Source: Ornithinibacillus halotolerans
GTDB lineage: Bacteria; Bacillota; Bacilli; Bacillales; Amphibacillaceae
Reading direction: 5' to 3'
Length of the DNA stretch: 64,000 bases
Assembly: GCF_014637405.1 (NCBI RefSeq)
Contig: NZ_BMEY01000001.1
Location: forward strand, 62,001-126,000
Position 1 is the first letter of the stretch. Every line of letters begins with the position of its first letter. The notes below the pieces were generated by a model. It had not been told where the DNA came from. It was given only the letters and a program-made list of their open reading frames with translations, and did not search any database. Below are positions 42,780 through 52,302 of the stretch, in pieces. Made by a program: the position numbers and the translations under genes.

Positions 42780-43973
42780 ATGCAGAGTTTGATACAGACA
42801 AGTAGTACGATGCTTTTCACAGCATTTATTATCTACTTAGTTGCTACATTATTCTTTGGATTTACAATTAAAGATAAGTTAACAGATAAAAGAAATTCTA
42901 AATTAGCTGGAAAAATTGCTATTACGTTAACGATCATTGGATTTATTGCACATTTAATTTACTTCGTAACGAGATGGCTAGCATCTGGACATGCACCGGT
43001 TAGTAACATGTTTGAATTTGTTACGTTCTTAGGGATGTGTCTAGTGCTTGCATTCATCATCATTTGGTTTATTTATAAATTTAATTTACTAGGATTATTT
43101 GCTTTACCAATTGCGATGCTTTTTATAGCTTATGCAAGTATGTTCCCAACAGAGGTAGCACCTTTAGTACCATCTCTTAAAAGTCATTGGCTATATATTC
43201 ACGTAACAACTGTAGCAGTGGGTTCTGGTATTCTATTTATTAGTTTTGTAGCTGGTCTTATTTATCTACTTCGTAATGTAGACCAGACAGAACGTAATAA
43301 ACGTTCAATTTCATTAGAAGTTGTCATGTATTTAATCTTCCTATTAATTGGATTCATCGTTGCAAGTACGGCTTTTGGTGCAATGGATTATCATGCAAGC
43401 TTTGAGTACACGAATAATGATAAAGTACAAACTACTGATTATACATTACCGCCAATTGCAGCACCTCATAACGGGACTTTACTCACAGAAGATGTGATGA
43501 AACCATGGTTTGAATCACCATCATGGATGCGTGGAGCAGATGCTGGAAGGAAGTTTAATAGTGTTATTTGGTCATTTATTGTTGGTACGATTCTTTATGG
43601 CATCGTTCGTTTAATTCTTCGAAAGCGTGTTGCAGCAGCTATTCAACCATTGCTTCAACATGTTAAACCTGATTTATTAGATGAAATTAACTATCGTTCT
43701 GTTGCTATTGGTTTTCCAGTGTATACACTAGGAGGACTAATCTTTGCCGCAATCTGGGCTCAAGAAGCTTGGGGACGATTCTGGGGTTGGGATCCAAAAG
43801 AAGTTTGGGCCTTAATCACTTGGTTCTTCTATGCAGCATATTTACATTTACGTTTATCACGTGGATGGCACGGGGAACGTTCTGCTTGGCTAGCTGTAAT
43901 TGGATTTGGAATCATTTTATTCAATCTAATCGTAGTAAATTTAGTTCTTGCAGGTTTACATTCTTACGCATAA
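42780..43973 (+). CDS. resC: Cytochrome c biogenesis protein ResC
   Basis: CcsA/ResC-type heme-handling membrane protein of 397 aa with about eight helices and the Trp-rich WGWDPKEVWALITWFFYA heme motif near the C-terminus; conserved flanking histidines are visible (HLRLSRGWHG). Heme handling with ResB. GGAGGA lies upstream. It is followed by a terminator separating it from resDE. Confidence 0.92.
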   Translation: MQSLIQTSSTMLFTAFIIYLVATLFFGFTIKDKLTDKRNSKLAGKIAITLTIIGFIAHLIYFVTRWLASGHAPVSNMFEFVTFLGMCLVLAFIIIWFIYKFNLLGLFALPIAMLFIAYASMFPTEVAPLVPSLKSHWLYIHVTTVAVGSGILFISFVAGLIYLLRNVDQTERNKRSISLEVVMYLIFLLIGFIVASTAFGAMDYHASFEYTNNDKVQTTDYTLPPIAAPHNGTLLTEDVMKPWFESPSWMRGADAGRKFNSVIWSFIVGTILYGIVRLILRKRVAAAIQPLLQHVKPDLLDEINYRSVAIGFPVYTLGGLIFAAIWAQEAWGRFWGWDPKEVWALITWFFYAAYLHLRLSRGWHGERSAWLAVIGFGIILFNLIVVNLVLAGLHSYA

Positions 43974-44042
43974 GAATGAATCAAGAGTAAAAACTATAGA
44001 ACGAAGTAATTATTAGTTTGATAAATTAAATATCAAATTTGG

Positions 44043-44080
44043 CGAAAACATGACATTTCATATAAATGTCATGTTTTCTT
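44043..44080 (+). terminator. Terminator between resABC and resDE
   Basis: GAAAACATGACATTT-CATATA-AATGTCATGTTTTC, a perfect 15-bp stem that ends TTTTCTTAT. Confidence 0.88.
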
Positions 44081-44141
44081 ATACAATTATGAGTTGCATG
44101 GTTTATACTTAAAGTATATAGAAGTGTTAGGGGGACTTATC

Positions 44142-44858
44142 ATGGAAAAAGAGAAAAAAGTTCTAGTTGTAGATGATGAGGAGCGTATCCGCCGCTTAAT
44201 CCGTATGTATTTAGAACGGGAGGATTTCGTTGTAGAAGAGGCTGAAAACGGTACAGATGGACTAGAGATGGCATTAGAAAACGAATATGATGTCATTCTT
44301 TTAGATATAATGATGCCAGAAATGGATGGTATTGAAGTATGTAAAGAGCTTCGCAAAGAGAAGAACACACCTGTCATTATGCTTACCGCAAAAGGGGAAG
44401 AAGCAAACCGTGTTCAAGGCTTTGAAGTAGGTACAGATGATTATATCGTAAAACCATTCAGTCCAAGAGAAGTAGTTCTTCGTGTGAAAGCGTTATTACG
44501 TAGAACAAGTAATTCTCAATATCAAGACGTTAATGCTCAAGCAAAAGATTTATTAGTATTTCCACATTTAACGATTGACCATGATGCACATCGAGTAACT
44601 GCAGATGGACAAGAAGTCGCATTAACACCAAAAGAATACGAATTACTTTGTTATTTAGCAAAATCCCCCGATAAAGTATTTAATCGTGAACAGTTATTAA
44701 AAGATGTTTGGCAGTATGAATTTTTTGGAGACTTACGTACCGTTGATACCCATGTTAAACGTTTACGTGAAAAATTGAACAGCGTATCTAAAAAAGCTGC
44801 AAAAATGATTGTAACTGTTTGGGGTGTTGGATATAAATTTGAGGTAGATGATGAATAA
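44142..44858 (+). CDS. resD: Response regulator ResD
   Basis: OmpR-type regulator of 238 aa for aerobic and anaerobic respiration genes. Receiver domain with VVDDEERIRRLIRMYLERED, phospho-Asp in VILLDIMMPEMDG and conserved Lys in YIVKPFSPRE; C-terminal winged helix (RTVDTHVKRLREKL). ATG 44142 after TTAGGGGGA; an earlier in-frame ATG at 44094 lies in a promoter-like TTGCAT...TATATA stretch. It overlaps resE by 1 bp. Confidence 0.92.
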   Translation: MEKEKKVLVVDDEERIRRLIRMYLEREDFVVEEAENGTDGLEMALENEYDVILLDIMMPEMDGIEVCKELRKEKNTPVIMLTAKGEEANRVQGFEVGTDDYIVKPFSPREVVLRVKALLRRTSNSQYQDVNAQAKDLLVFPHLTIDHDAHRVTADGQEVALTPKEYELLCYLAKSPDKVFNREQLLKDVWQYEFFGDLRTVDTHVKRLREKLNSVSKKAAKMIVTVWGVGYKFEVDDE

Positions 44859-46624
44859 TGTTTTGGCGTAGTGTAGTAGGGAAACTAGCAGTAACAATTA
44901 TGTTGCTAGTTTCTTTTGTCTTATTCGTATTAACTATATTTTTATTAGAGTTCTTTGAGAATTTTCACATCCAAGAAGCAGAAGCTGATTTATTACAAAC
45001 CGCTACAAAAATCTCTGTGATGTTGGAATATCATGAAGAAGAATCTTATATTTTTGAAACAACAGAACGGGTAAAGGATCCGTCTAGTAAAGTGGTCATC
45101 GTCTTTCCGGATGGGGATGTTTGGAGTTCTGATACTAATGATGAACATTTATTAAGCATCCAAGGAAGTTGGTTTACAAGTCAATCAAACTTATCAAGAG
45201 TATTGACTTCTAGTGAACCTGTACATGATGAACTTGTCATTTCTGAAAAAGAACCTGGTGTTATGTTAGTTGGGACATCGGTGGAAGATACAGGTGCTGC
45301 TGTACTAGTGTATCAATCACTAAGTATAGTAGATAAAACAAAATCCGAGACAACGAAAATTATTCTTGGAGCAGCTGCTATTTCCATTATTCTTACAACA
45401 ATTTTTGCATTCTTCTTGTCCACTAGGATCACTTCTCCGTTAATTAAAATGAGAGAAGCAGCCTTTGATTTAACACGAGGAGAATTTAATACAAAAGTTC
45501 CTATTTTAACACATGATGAAATTGGAGAATTAGCGATGGCATTTAATCATATGGGCCGTCAGCTTAAATTCCATATTAATGCGTTAAGACAAGAGAAGGA
45601 ACAAGTAGCTAGTATCGTAAACTCAATGGCAGATGGTGTCATTACGTTAAGTAGAACAGGGGATATCATTGCCATAAACAACCCAGCTGAATTGTTTATT
45701 GAAGACTGGTACTTTGAAGAAAATAGTTCCCTTCAAAAAGGGACTTTAAAATTACCTAATGAGTTACACGGCTTCCTACAACAAGTTGTTGAAGGAAAAA
45801 CCGAGGTTATTGAGGAATTTACAGTCCAAGGTCGCACTTGGGTAATGATTATGACGCCATTATATGATCAATCTTATATACGTGGTGCCGTTGCAGTTGT
45901 CCGTGATATGACAGAAGAGCGACGATTAGACAAACTTCGGAAAGACTTTATTGCTAATGTTTCTCATGAGTTAAGAACACCTATTTCAATGCTTCAAGGG
46001 TATTCAGAAGCAATTGTCGATGATATTGCGGAATCGAAAGAAGAAAAAAATGAGTTAGCTCAAATAATCTATGAGGAATCATTACGATTAAGTCGATTAG
46101 TGAATGAACTACTTGATTTAGCTAGCATGGAAGCTGGCCACTTAACATTAAATAAAGAAACTGTCCAACTTAACCCTTATGTCGACCGGATTTACCGGAA
46201 GTTTAAAGGGGTTGCTGATGATAATGAAATTAAACTAACGTTAACGAAAAACTTAACAGAATCCCATGCCTATTTTGATCCAGACCGAATTGAACAAGTA
46301 TTAACGAACTTAATTGACAATGCGATACGTCATACTAACTCTGGTGGCTATGTGAATGTAACAGTTACAAATGACGAAAAGATGCTTTCCGTCTCTGTTG
46401 AAGATAGTGGTAGTGGTATTCCTGAAGAAGACTTACCATTTGTATTTGAACGATTTTATAAAGCTGATAAATCGCGTACACGAACAAAGCATGTTAAAGG
46501 TACTGGACTTGGTTTATCTATTGCAAAAAATATTATTACTGGTCATAAAGGTACAATATCAGCAAAAAGTAAACTAAATATCGGAACAACGTTTAATTTT
46601 ACAATACCACGTCATAAAGAATAA
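44858..46624 (+). CDS. resE: Sensor histidine kinase ResE
   Basis: Protein of 588 aa with two membrane helices (about 8-30 and 167-188) flanking an extracytoplasmic domain, HAMP (about 188-240), PAS (about 250-350), HisKA with FIANVSHELRTPISMLQGY (H about 371) and HATPase with NLIDNAIRHT, DSGSGIPEED and GTGLGLSIAK. It senses redox/oxygen limitation with the PAS domain and phosphorylates ResD. Here no sigX-rsiX follows as in B. subtilis. Confidence 0.92.
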   Translation: MFWRSVVGKLAVTIMLLVSFVLFVLTIFLLEFFENFHIQEAEADLLQTATKISVMLEYHEEESYIFETTERVKDPSSKVVIVFPDGDVWSSDTNDEHLLSIQGSWFTSQSNLSRVLTSSEPVHDELVISEKEPGVMLVGTSVEDTGAAVLVYQSLSIVDKTKSETTKIILGAAAISIILTTIFAFFLSTRITSPLIKMREAAFDLTRGEFNTKVPILTHDEIGELAMAFNHMGRQLKFHINALRQEKEQVASIVNSMADGVITLSRTGDIIAINNPAELFIEDWYFEENSSLQKGTLKLPNELHGFLQQVVEGKTEVIEEFTVQGRTWVMIMTPLYDQSYIRGAVAVVRDMTEERRLDKLRKDFIANVSHELRTPISMLQGYSEAIVDDIAESKEEKNELAQIIYEESLRLSRLVNELLDLASMEAGHLTLNKETVQLNPYVDRIYRKFKGVADDNEIKLTLTKNLTESHAYFDPDRIEQVLTNLIDNAIRHTNSGGYVNVTVTNDEKMLSVSVEDSGSGIPEEDLPFVFERFYKADKSRTRTKHVKGTGLGLSIAKNIITGHKGTISAKSKLNIGTTFNFTIPRHKE

Positions 46625-46687
46625 AAATATTGTAAAAAAACAATATTGTGTTAATATAATTAGTAGAATTGAATACAAAGTTAATGA

Positions 46688-46840
46688 AATTGGTGTATGT
46701 AATACTTAAAAGGGAATCTAGTGAAAATCTAGAGCTGTCCTCGCAACTGTAAGTGATGACGAAATAAGCATATCCACTGTAGGAAACTATGGGAAGGGCT
46801 TAGAGTAGGATGAATCACAAAGCCAGTAGACCTACCAATT
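46688..46840 (+). ncRNA. Cobalamin riboswitch
   Basis: Closing stem AATTGGT (46688-46694) with ACCAATT (46834-46840). Inside it are GGGAATCTAGTGAAAATC, the conserved core CTCGCAACTGTAAG, then CCACTG, GGGAAGG, and the B12 box AGCCAGTAGACCTACC (46821-46836). These are the hallmark elements in the right order. A terminator follows at 46935-46968, so the switch should shut off the two downstream genes when B12 is plentiful. Confidence 0.92.
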
Positions 46841-46934
46841 ATCATTTGTATCAATGATCCCGAGGATAGGACAATTGAGACATTCTAGAATAAAAGGGCT
46901 TTTTATGCTTTTTTTATCATTTCAGACTGTCGAA

Positions 46935-46968
46935 AGAGTTAACTAGTTACGGGGTTAACTCTTTTTTT
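46935..46968 (+). terminator. Riboswitch expression-platform terminator
   Basis: GAGTTAAC / GTTAACTC stem with a GGGG-containing loop and T7, 42 bp before the lipoprotein gene. A weaker AAAAG/CTTTT hairpin lies at about 46892-46916. Confidence 0.75.
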
Positions 46969-47010
46969 GTGCTCCCTGTTCTCAAATTTACATAATTTGG
47001 AGGAGAGAAT

Positions 47011-47445
47011 ATGAAGTCAATCTTATTGAAATTATTTGCAGTATTAACCGTATTCACATTATTAGTAGCCTGTGGAAATGAGGATGCTACTAATAATAAT
47101 CAACAAAACCAAGAAAATAACAACACAACAAACGAAGCAAATGAACCACAAGAAGAAGCTGTCATAACTGTTACATTAACGAAAGATAAAGAAGCAGAAA
47201 CTCTAGCAGAAAAGGAAATCGTCATCGAAGAAGGCGACATTTTACTAGATGTTATGAAAGACAACTTTGACATTGAAGAAAAAGAACCAGGCTATATCCT
47301 TGGTATTGATGGAACAGTAGCAGACGAATCAGAATCAATGTTTTGGGCTCTTACGATTAATGGGGAAATGGCCATGGTTGGTGCAGGGGAAGTAGAACTG
47401 CAAGATGGAGACACTGTCAATTTTGATTTACAATCATGGGAATGA
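47011..47445 (+). CDS. DUF4430 (transcobalamin-like) lipoprotein
   Basis: Lipoprotein of 144 aa. Signal peptide with lipobox LLVAC, lipidated C21, then an Asn/Gln/Glu-rich spacer (about 23-50) and one DUF4430 domain (PF14478, about 52-144), related to the C-terminal domain of transcobalamin and intrinsic factor. Visible family pattern: EGDILLDVMKDNFDIEE, YILGIDG, MFWALTINGEMA and LQDGDTVNFDL. It is controlled by a cobalamin riboswitch and followed after 5 bp by an ECF S-component, so I infer a surface protein that binds corrinoids for uptake. GGAGGAGAG lies upstream. Confidence 0.82.
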   Translation: MKSILLKLFAVLTVFTLLVACGNEDATNNNQQNQENNNTTNEANEPQEEAVITVTLTKDKEAETLAEKEIVIEEGDILLDVMKDNFDIEEKEPGYILGIDGTVADESESMFWALTINGEMAMVGAGEVELQDGDTVNFDLQSWE

Positions 47446-47450
47446 GTTAA

Positions 47451-47957
47451 GTGAATATATATAAAATCACGTTACTAGCCTTACTAGCAACAATAGCTGT
47501 AGTTGGACGTATTGCAACAGGATATATTCCAAACTTCCAACCCGTAACCTCAGTAATTATTATTGGTGGTCTATACTTAGGCCCCATAGCAGGAATTATT
47601 TTAGCATTATTAATAACTTTTATAACGAATATGGTATTTGGCACAGGAATATGGACAATTTGGCAAATTGTCTCATGGGGATTAATTGGAGTAATCAGTG
47701 GATTAATAGGGATGAAGGTTAAAAAAGTACCGTTCTTCGTTCTAATTATCTTATCGATATTTAGTGGCTATTTATTCGGATTTATAATGTCCCTAACAAG
47801 CTACCAAATAACCGGACACAGTTTCCTAGCCTATTACCTCGTCGGCCTCCCATTCGACACCAGCCACGCCATAGGGAATGCATTATTTATGATTTTATTA
47901 TATCCAGTGGTCGCAAGAGTGTTTGAGAGGTATATTAAAATTCATTTGAGTGACTAA
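47451..47957 (+). CDS. ECF transporter S-component, probable cobalamin/corrinoid
   Basis: Membrane protein of 168 aa with six hydrophobic segments, of the ECF_trnsprt S-component type: short N-terminus, ATIAVVGRIATGYIPN near residues 14-29 and the GLYLGPIAGIILALLITF segment. The substrate is inferred from the upstream B12 riboswitch and resembles the CbrT/CblT group of cobalamin or precursor S-components. It needs the shared EcfAA'T energising module encoded elsewhere. GTG start, poor own SD; coupled to the lipoprotein gene. Confidence 0.8.
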   Translation: MNIYKITLLALLATIAVVGRIATGYIPNFQPVTSVIIIGGLYLGPIAGIILALLITFITNMVFGTGIWTIWQIVSWGLIGVISGLIGMKVKKVPFFVLIILSIFSGYLFGFIMSLTSYQITGHSFLAYYLVGLPFDTSHAIGNALFMILLYPVVARVFERYIKIHLSD

Positions 47958-48004
47958 TGGTGGCAGTTTGTAAGAAGGCGTTATACCATTTTACACTTTA
48001 CTAG

Positions 48005-48120
48005 CCCCGGAAATATACGGAGACTCCAATGGGAGGATAGGCATAGGTAAGACCCAGCAAGAGCGTTAGCTCTGAGGAGGCTTACCAGCCGCCCATGGAA
48101 AGCGAAGTATATTTCCGGGG
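48005..48120. repeat. Structured intergenic element 2
   Basis: Outer stem of 14 bp: CCCCGGAAATATAC (48005-48018) with GTATATTTCCGGGG (48107-48120). Nested pairs inside: TGGG with CCCA, GGTAAG with CTTACC, and AGAGC-GTTA-GCTCT at the tip. The AGACTCC...GAGGAGGCTTACC...GGAAAGCGAAGTAT pattern resembles a palindromic intergenic repeat seen widely in Bacillaceae genomes. It lies between the convergent ECF gene and fer and could act as a bidirectional terminator or as a mobile or structured RNA element. Confidence 0.75.
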
Positions 48121-48144
48121 CGGGTTATATGCACACACACAAAG

Positions 48145-48399
<255 letters not shown>

Positions 48400-48507
48400 T
48401 TATCGTATCCCCTAATTAAAAAATATTCGGTGCTCTATACTATTTTAATATATTCCTTTACCATCTATCAATGGTATGATAATAGATAAGGTAATGAGGT
48501 GGCAAAC

Positions 48508-49575
48508 ATGTATATCGAAGGCATCATTCTTGATGGATTAAATAAATTAAACATGAACCGTTCGATATTTGGAATCTATCATATTCTATTTGGAAAAAAG
48601 TCTGTACAATCTGTTCAAGATGCAAGTCTATTCCAACTGGAAACATATTACGGAATTTACCCGACTCTTTCAAGAGAGCATTATGTACGTATTATTAGTA
48701 AAATGAAAGAAGATGGATTAATCGAACAAGCTAGCAAAGATAATCATTTTACTATTACAAATAAAGGATTTAATTACTTAAAATCATTCCACAAGACTTC
48801 CATCTATCAATATATAAATGGGTTAATTTTTCAAGGGAAAGATGATTTATTTTTACTAAGGCTGTACTTATTAATTCAAACTTATTCCAATCTCCATAGG
48901 AATAACAATACATTTATCCCAATTGTCGATAACCAAGAAGTGATGAATTGGGTGAAACAATTTTATCGAAACCATCCAAAAACAACAACGAATGAACGAT
49001 TATATGCTGAAATGCATCAATTATTATTATGCTTGACCGAGAAGGAAGCAGAATTTTTTGTCGACCGTTTAACAGGGTACAAATATTATGGGATGAGTAT
49101 GGATCAATTAGCTGTGAAATATCTTCTAACACGAGATGATGCACACATCTTCTTACGTGGAATCACACACCAATTAATGACACAAATAGTAGGTCGAAAA
49201 GAAGATTATCCTATTCTTTCCCAATTAATAGTAGAACAGAAGCAAAGAAAGTTTATTACAGATACAGCAGCTAAAACATATCAATTGCTACGGGAAAACT
49301 ACTCCATTCGACAAATAGCACAAATGAGAAAATTAAAAGAGAATACCATTTATGATCACATTATTGAAATTGCGCTTTATGATGAAAACTTTTCCATTCA
49401 ATCATTTGTAAGCCCAAACGAACAGGTAGAAATAATTTCTATCATTCAACGACTGAAAACATATAAGTTGAAACAAATTAAAGAACATTGTCGGGATTCA
49501 ATAACTTATTTTCAAATAAGACTTGTACTAGCAAGATGGAAAGAACTTTTACCGGAGGAAGCGCGTCATGATTAA
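48508..49575 (+). CDS. ypbB: YpbB-like helix-turn-helix protein
   Basis: Protein of 355 aa with an N-terminal winged-helix-like part (SREHYVRIISKMKEDGLI) and a C-terminal HTH_40 domain near 250-290 (YSIRQIAQMRKLKENTIYDH). HTH_40 is normally found at the C-terminus of RecQ helicases; here it is on the adjacent protein, suggesting that YpbB and RecS act together. ATG 48508 follows GAGGTGG; the GTG at 48499 lies in the SD. It overlaps recS by 8 bp. Confidence 0.85.
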   Translation: MYIEGIILDGLNKLNMNRSIFGIYHILFGKKSVQSVQDASLFQLETYYGIYPTLSREHYVRIISKMKEDGLIEQASKDNHFTITNKGFNYLKSFHKTSIYQYINGLIFQGKDDLFLLRLYLLIQTYSNLHRNNNTFIPIVDNQEVMNWVKQFYRNHPKTTTNERLYAEMHQLLLCLTEKEAEFFVDRLTGYKYYGMSMDQLAVKYLLTRDDAHIFLRGITHQLMTQIVGRKEDYPILSQLIVEQKQRKFITDTAAKTYQLLRENYSIRQIAQMRKLKENTIYDHIIEIALYDENFSIQSFVSPNEQVEIISIIQRLKTYKLKQIKEHCRDSITYFQIRLVLARWKELLPEEARHD

Positions 49576-51115
49576 GACAGGTACATTAGAAAACCAATTG
49601 GAATTCTATTTTGGCTATAAAACGTTTAGAACTGGACAGAAGGAAATTATCTCACGTGTTTTACAAGGGAAAGATGTTCTTGGGATTCTCCCGACAGGTA
49701 CGGGTAAATCAATCTGTTATCAGTTACCAGCTCGACTCCAGAAAGGGTTAACTATCGTTGTATCACCTTTAATTTCCCTTATGATGGACCAAGTAAAGGA
49801 ATTACGAGCAACGAATTTTAAAGAAGTAGTCGCATTGAATAGCTTTCTCGATTTCAATCAAAGAAAACGGATATACCGTTCTTTACACCAGTATAAGTTA
49901 CTATATGTATCACCTGAAATCTTACAACAAAAGGAATTACAACATTATCTTGCAAAACAACATATTTCCTTATTTGTTGTTGATGAGGCCCATTGCATTT
50001 CACAATGGGGTCATGAATTCCGACCAGATTACCAGAAGCTAAATCAAGTCATCCAACTATTAGGTCATCCACCTATTTTGGCACTTAGTGCAACAGCAAC
50101 GAAGGATGTTCAACAAGATATTATCGATTCTCTCAAGCGTCCCGAGATGGAAAAATTAATCTATCCAATGGATCGTAGTAATATTGCACTATCCATTCAA
50201 GAAGTGAGTAATAATGAAGAAAAGCTTGAGCGTATTACTTCGATATTATCTAAATATCAAGTACCTACATTAATTTATTTTTCCAGTAAGCTAGCTGCTG
50301 AAAATGTTTCTATATTTCTTGCGGAGAGGTTACCTAATCATCGGATTGCATTTTATCACGGTGGAATGGAACAAATGGACAGGATAGCTATCCAACAACA
50401 ATTTATGAATAATCAAATTGATGTAATCTGTTGTACAAGTGCATTTGGCATGGGAATTAATAAAAATAATATTCGACTTGTGTTTCATTATCATTTTCCA
50501 AGTCAAATTGAATCTTATATACAAGAAATAGGAAGAGCTGGACGAGATGGAGAACAAAGTATTAGTATCCTACTATACAATCGGCAAGATGAATTTCTCC
50601 CGAGACAATTAATGGATAGTGAACTGCCTTCAGATGAAGACCTATCACGGGTCTATCGCATCATCGGTCAGTCTATCGCTTCGAAAAAAGCATTCCCTAC
50701 AGATTTGACAGAGTTCCCATTATTTTTTGAAATAAGTGAAACTCAATGGAGATTTATTCAAGCACAGTTAGAAAAACATGGTCTGATCCTCGAAAATAGT
50801 TTACAATATGAACAAAGCAAACTAACTAAAATATTTCAACTAATTCGAACAATTCGGGATGAGCGTTTATTTTTTAAGCAACGTAAATTACATGAAATGA
50901 TAAACTGGATACAATCAGAATCTTGTTTAAGAGAGGCGTTATATACGAAATTTCAAGAAGGATATACAAGTGTAGATGACCAATGTTGCAGTATTTGTGG
51001 AATTAACTTACAAAACTTTCAACCTGAAGAGATTCAACCACATAAAGTATTAGCATCTTGGGAGATGAAATTAAGACAACTACTAGTAGTAGGAGAGCAG
51101 CATGAAACAAAGTGA
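49568..51115 (+). CDS. recS: RecQ-family DNA helicase RecS
   Basis: 3'-5' helicase of 515 aa for recombinational repair. Motif I GILPTGTGKSICYQ, motif II VVDEAHCISQWGHEFRPDY, motif III ALSATATK, motif VI IGRAGRDGEQS, then the RQC zinc region with CCSICG. It lacks the HRDC domain of full-length RecQ, matching short RecS rather than RecQ. It follows ypbB (overlap 8 bp) and overlaps ypbD by 14 bp. Confidence 0.9.
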   Translation: MIKTGTLENQLEFYFGYKTFRTGQKEIISRVLQGKDVLGILPTGTGKSICYQLPARLQKGLTIVVSPLISLMMDQVKELRATNFKEVVALNSFLDFNQRKRIYRSLHQYKLLYVSPEILQQKELQHYLAKQHISLFVVDEAHCISQWGHEFRPDYQKLNQVIQLLGHPPILALSATATKDVQQDIIDSLKRPEMEKLIYPMDRSNIALSIQEVSNNEEKLERITSILSKYQVPTLIYFSSKLAAENVSIFLAERLPNHRIAFYHGGMEQMDRIAIQQQFMNNQIDVICCTSAFGMGINKNNIRLVFHYHFPSQIESYIQEIGRAGRDGEQSISILLYNRQDEFLPRQLMDSELPSDEDLSRVYRIIGQSIASKKAFPTDLTEFPLFFEISETQWRFIQAQLEKHGLILENSLQYEQSKLTKIFQLIRTIRDERLFFKQRKLHEMINWIQSESCLREALYTKFQEGYTSVDDQCCSICGINLQNFQPEEIQPHKVLASWEMKLRQLLVVGEQHETK

Positions 51116-51707
51116 TTTAATTAAACAAATTACGGATCAAGAATTAAGAAGAGCAGTGGTGTACTCCCAACTTTTATTTTTAGCAATTACAATCGTCTTA
51201 AGTTGGATACTATTTGATAGTTTTCTTGATTGGACAAGCTTGTTTGCATGGAATGTAAAAGAAATAGTTTATTATGGAGTAATACCGGGTATCGTAATAG
51301 TTGTTATTGACTTAATTTTAATTCGATTCGTTCCCGAAACGTATTATGATGATGGTGGAGCTAATAAACGAATTTTTTCTAACTTACAAGTCCATCATAT
51401 TTTTTTCCTAACCCTATTAATTGCTATTTCTGAGGAGTTTTTATTCCGTGGTGTGATTCAAACGACCTTTGGTTTTATTATCGCAAGTATTGTATTTGCA
51501 CTCGTCCATGTACGTTATTTACAAAAACCAGTATTATTAATTTCAGTTCTTTTTGTCAGCTTTCTTATTGGGTATATGTATGAATTAACCGGAAATTTAC
51601 TTGTTACGGTTACTGCACATTTTATTGTCGACTTTTTATTAGGGTTAGCCATTCGTTACAAAATATGGGGTGATGTAGATGAAAGAGTTGACACCAGAAA
51701 ATCATAA
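51102..51707 (+). CDS. ypbD: CPBP intramembrane metalloprotease YpbD
   Basis: Polytopic protein of 201 aa with the CPBP/Abi (Rce1-like) motifs: SEEFLFRG (glutamates for zinc/catalysis), FALVHVRY and the histidine in TAHFIVDFLLG. Such proteins are glutamate intramembrane proteases or bacteriocin-immunity factors. The recS-ypbD order is conserved. Overlaps both neighbours. Confidence 0.87.
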   Translation: MKQSDLIKQITDQELRRAVVYSQLLFLAITIVLSWILFDSFLDWTSLFAWNVKEIVYYGVIPGIVIVVIDLILIRFVPETYYDDGGANKRIFSNLQVHHIFFLTLLIAISEEFLFRGVIQTTFGFIIASIVFALVHVRYLQKPVLLISVLFVSFLIGYMYELTGNLLVTVTAHFIVDFLLGLAIRYKIWGDVDERVDTRKS

Positions 51708-52137
51708 AGATGATTTAGAAAAACTTATTGAAGATATTAATGAAGGAACATCTCAATCTAACAAAGAGAGCAACGAAGAATTGGAAGAGATAAACAAAAA
51801 AGATGTTGAGCCTAAGCTTAACAATGAACTGGTTGAGATAAGTGAAGAAATAAATGAGCAAAAAAATGAAGTAGTTAATCTAGATGAAGAATTAATTCAG
51901 GAAAATATTGATAGGGTTGAGTCTGATGATGAAATCATTGAACTCAATGATAAAGTACTTCATCCAGAAATAAATGTATTAAATCTTCCCCCAAGAAGGG
52001 AAGTACATAGCCAAAACAACCAAAAAGTCCATTTCAAAATTAGTAAACCGTTCATACGACTAGCATTCGTCATAATTTTATTAGCCGTTGTACTTGGTAT
52101 TTCATTTTATTTTAATCCAAATTTATTGGGTCTTTAA
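51679..52137 (+). CDS. Acidic single-pass membrane protein in ypbE position
   Basis: Protein of 152 aa with a highly acidic Glu/Asn/Lys-rich cytoplasmic N-terminus (about 1-115), a basic stretch (HFKISKPFIR) and one C-terminal membrane helix (about 128-146), ending four residues later. It sits where B. subtilis has ypbE, whose product continues past the helix with a LysM domain; no LysM is found here, so this is either a truncated YpbE or a different protein. Overlaps ypbD by 29 bp. Confidence 0.7.
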   Translation: MKELTPENHKDDLEKLIEDINEGTSQSNKESNEELEEINKKDVEPKLNNELVEISEEINEQKNEVVNLDEELIQENIDRVESDDEIIELNDKVLHPEINVLNLPPRREVHSQNNQKVHFKISKPFIRLAFVIILLAVVLGISFYFNPNLLGL

Positions 52138-52302
52138 GATCAAAGTAGAATTCATTTTAAAATAACTTGTCTATCGTTCAACAAAAAGTAATTCGGCATA
52201 TAATGATAAAAAGAGTTACTGAAAGCATATTTTTAGGCAGTATAGGCTCTTTCCTTATCTATATGGAAAGACATATCATTGTTATTTTGAGGAGGATGCT
52301 AT

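Noticed and set aside
46371-46577. 68-aa frame inside resE
   Set aside because: Shadow frame over the conserved HATPase domain.
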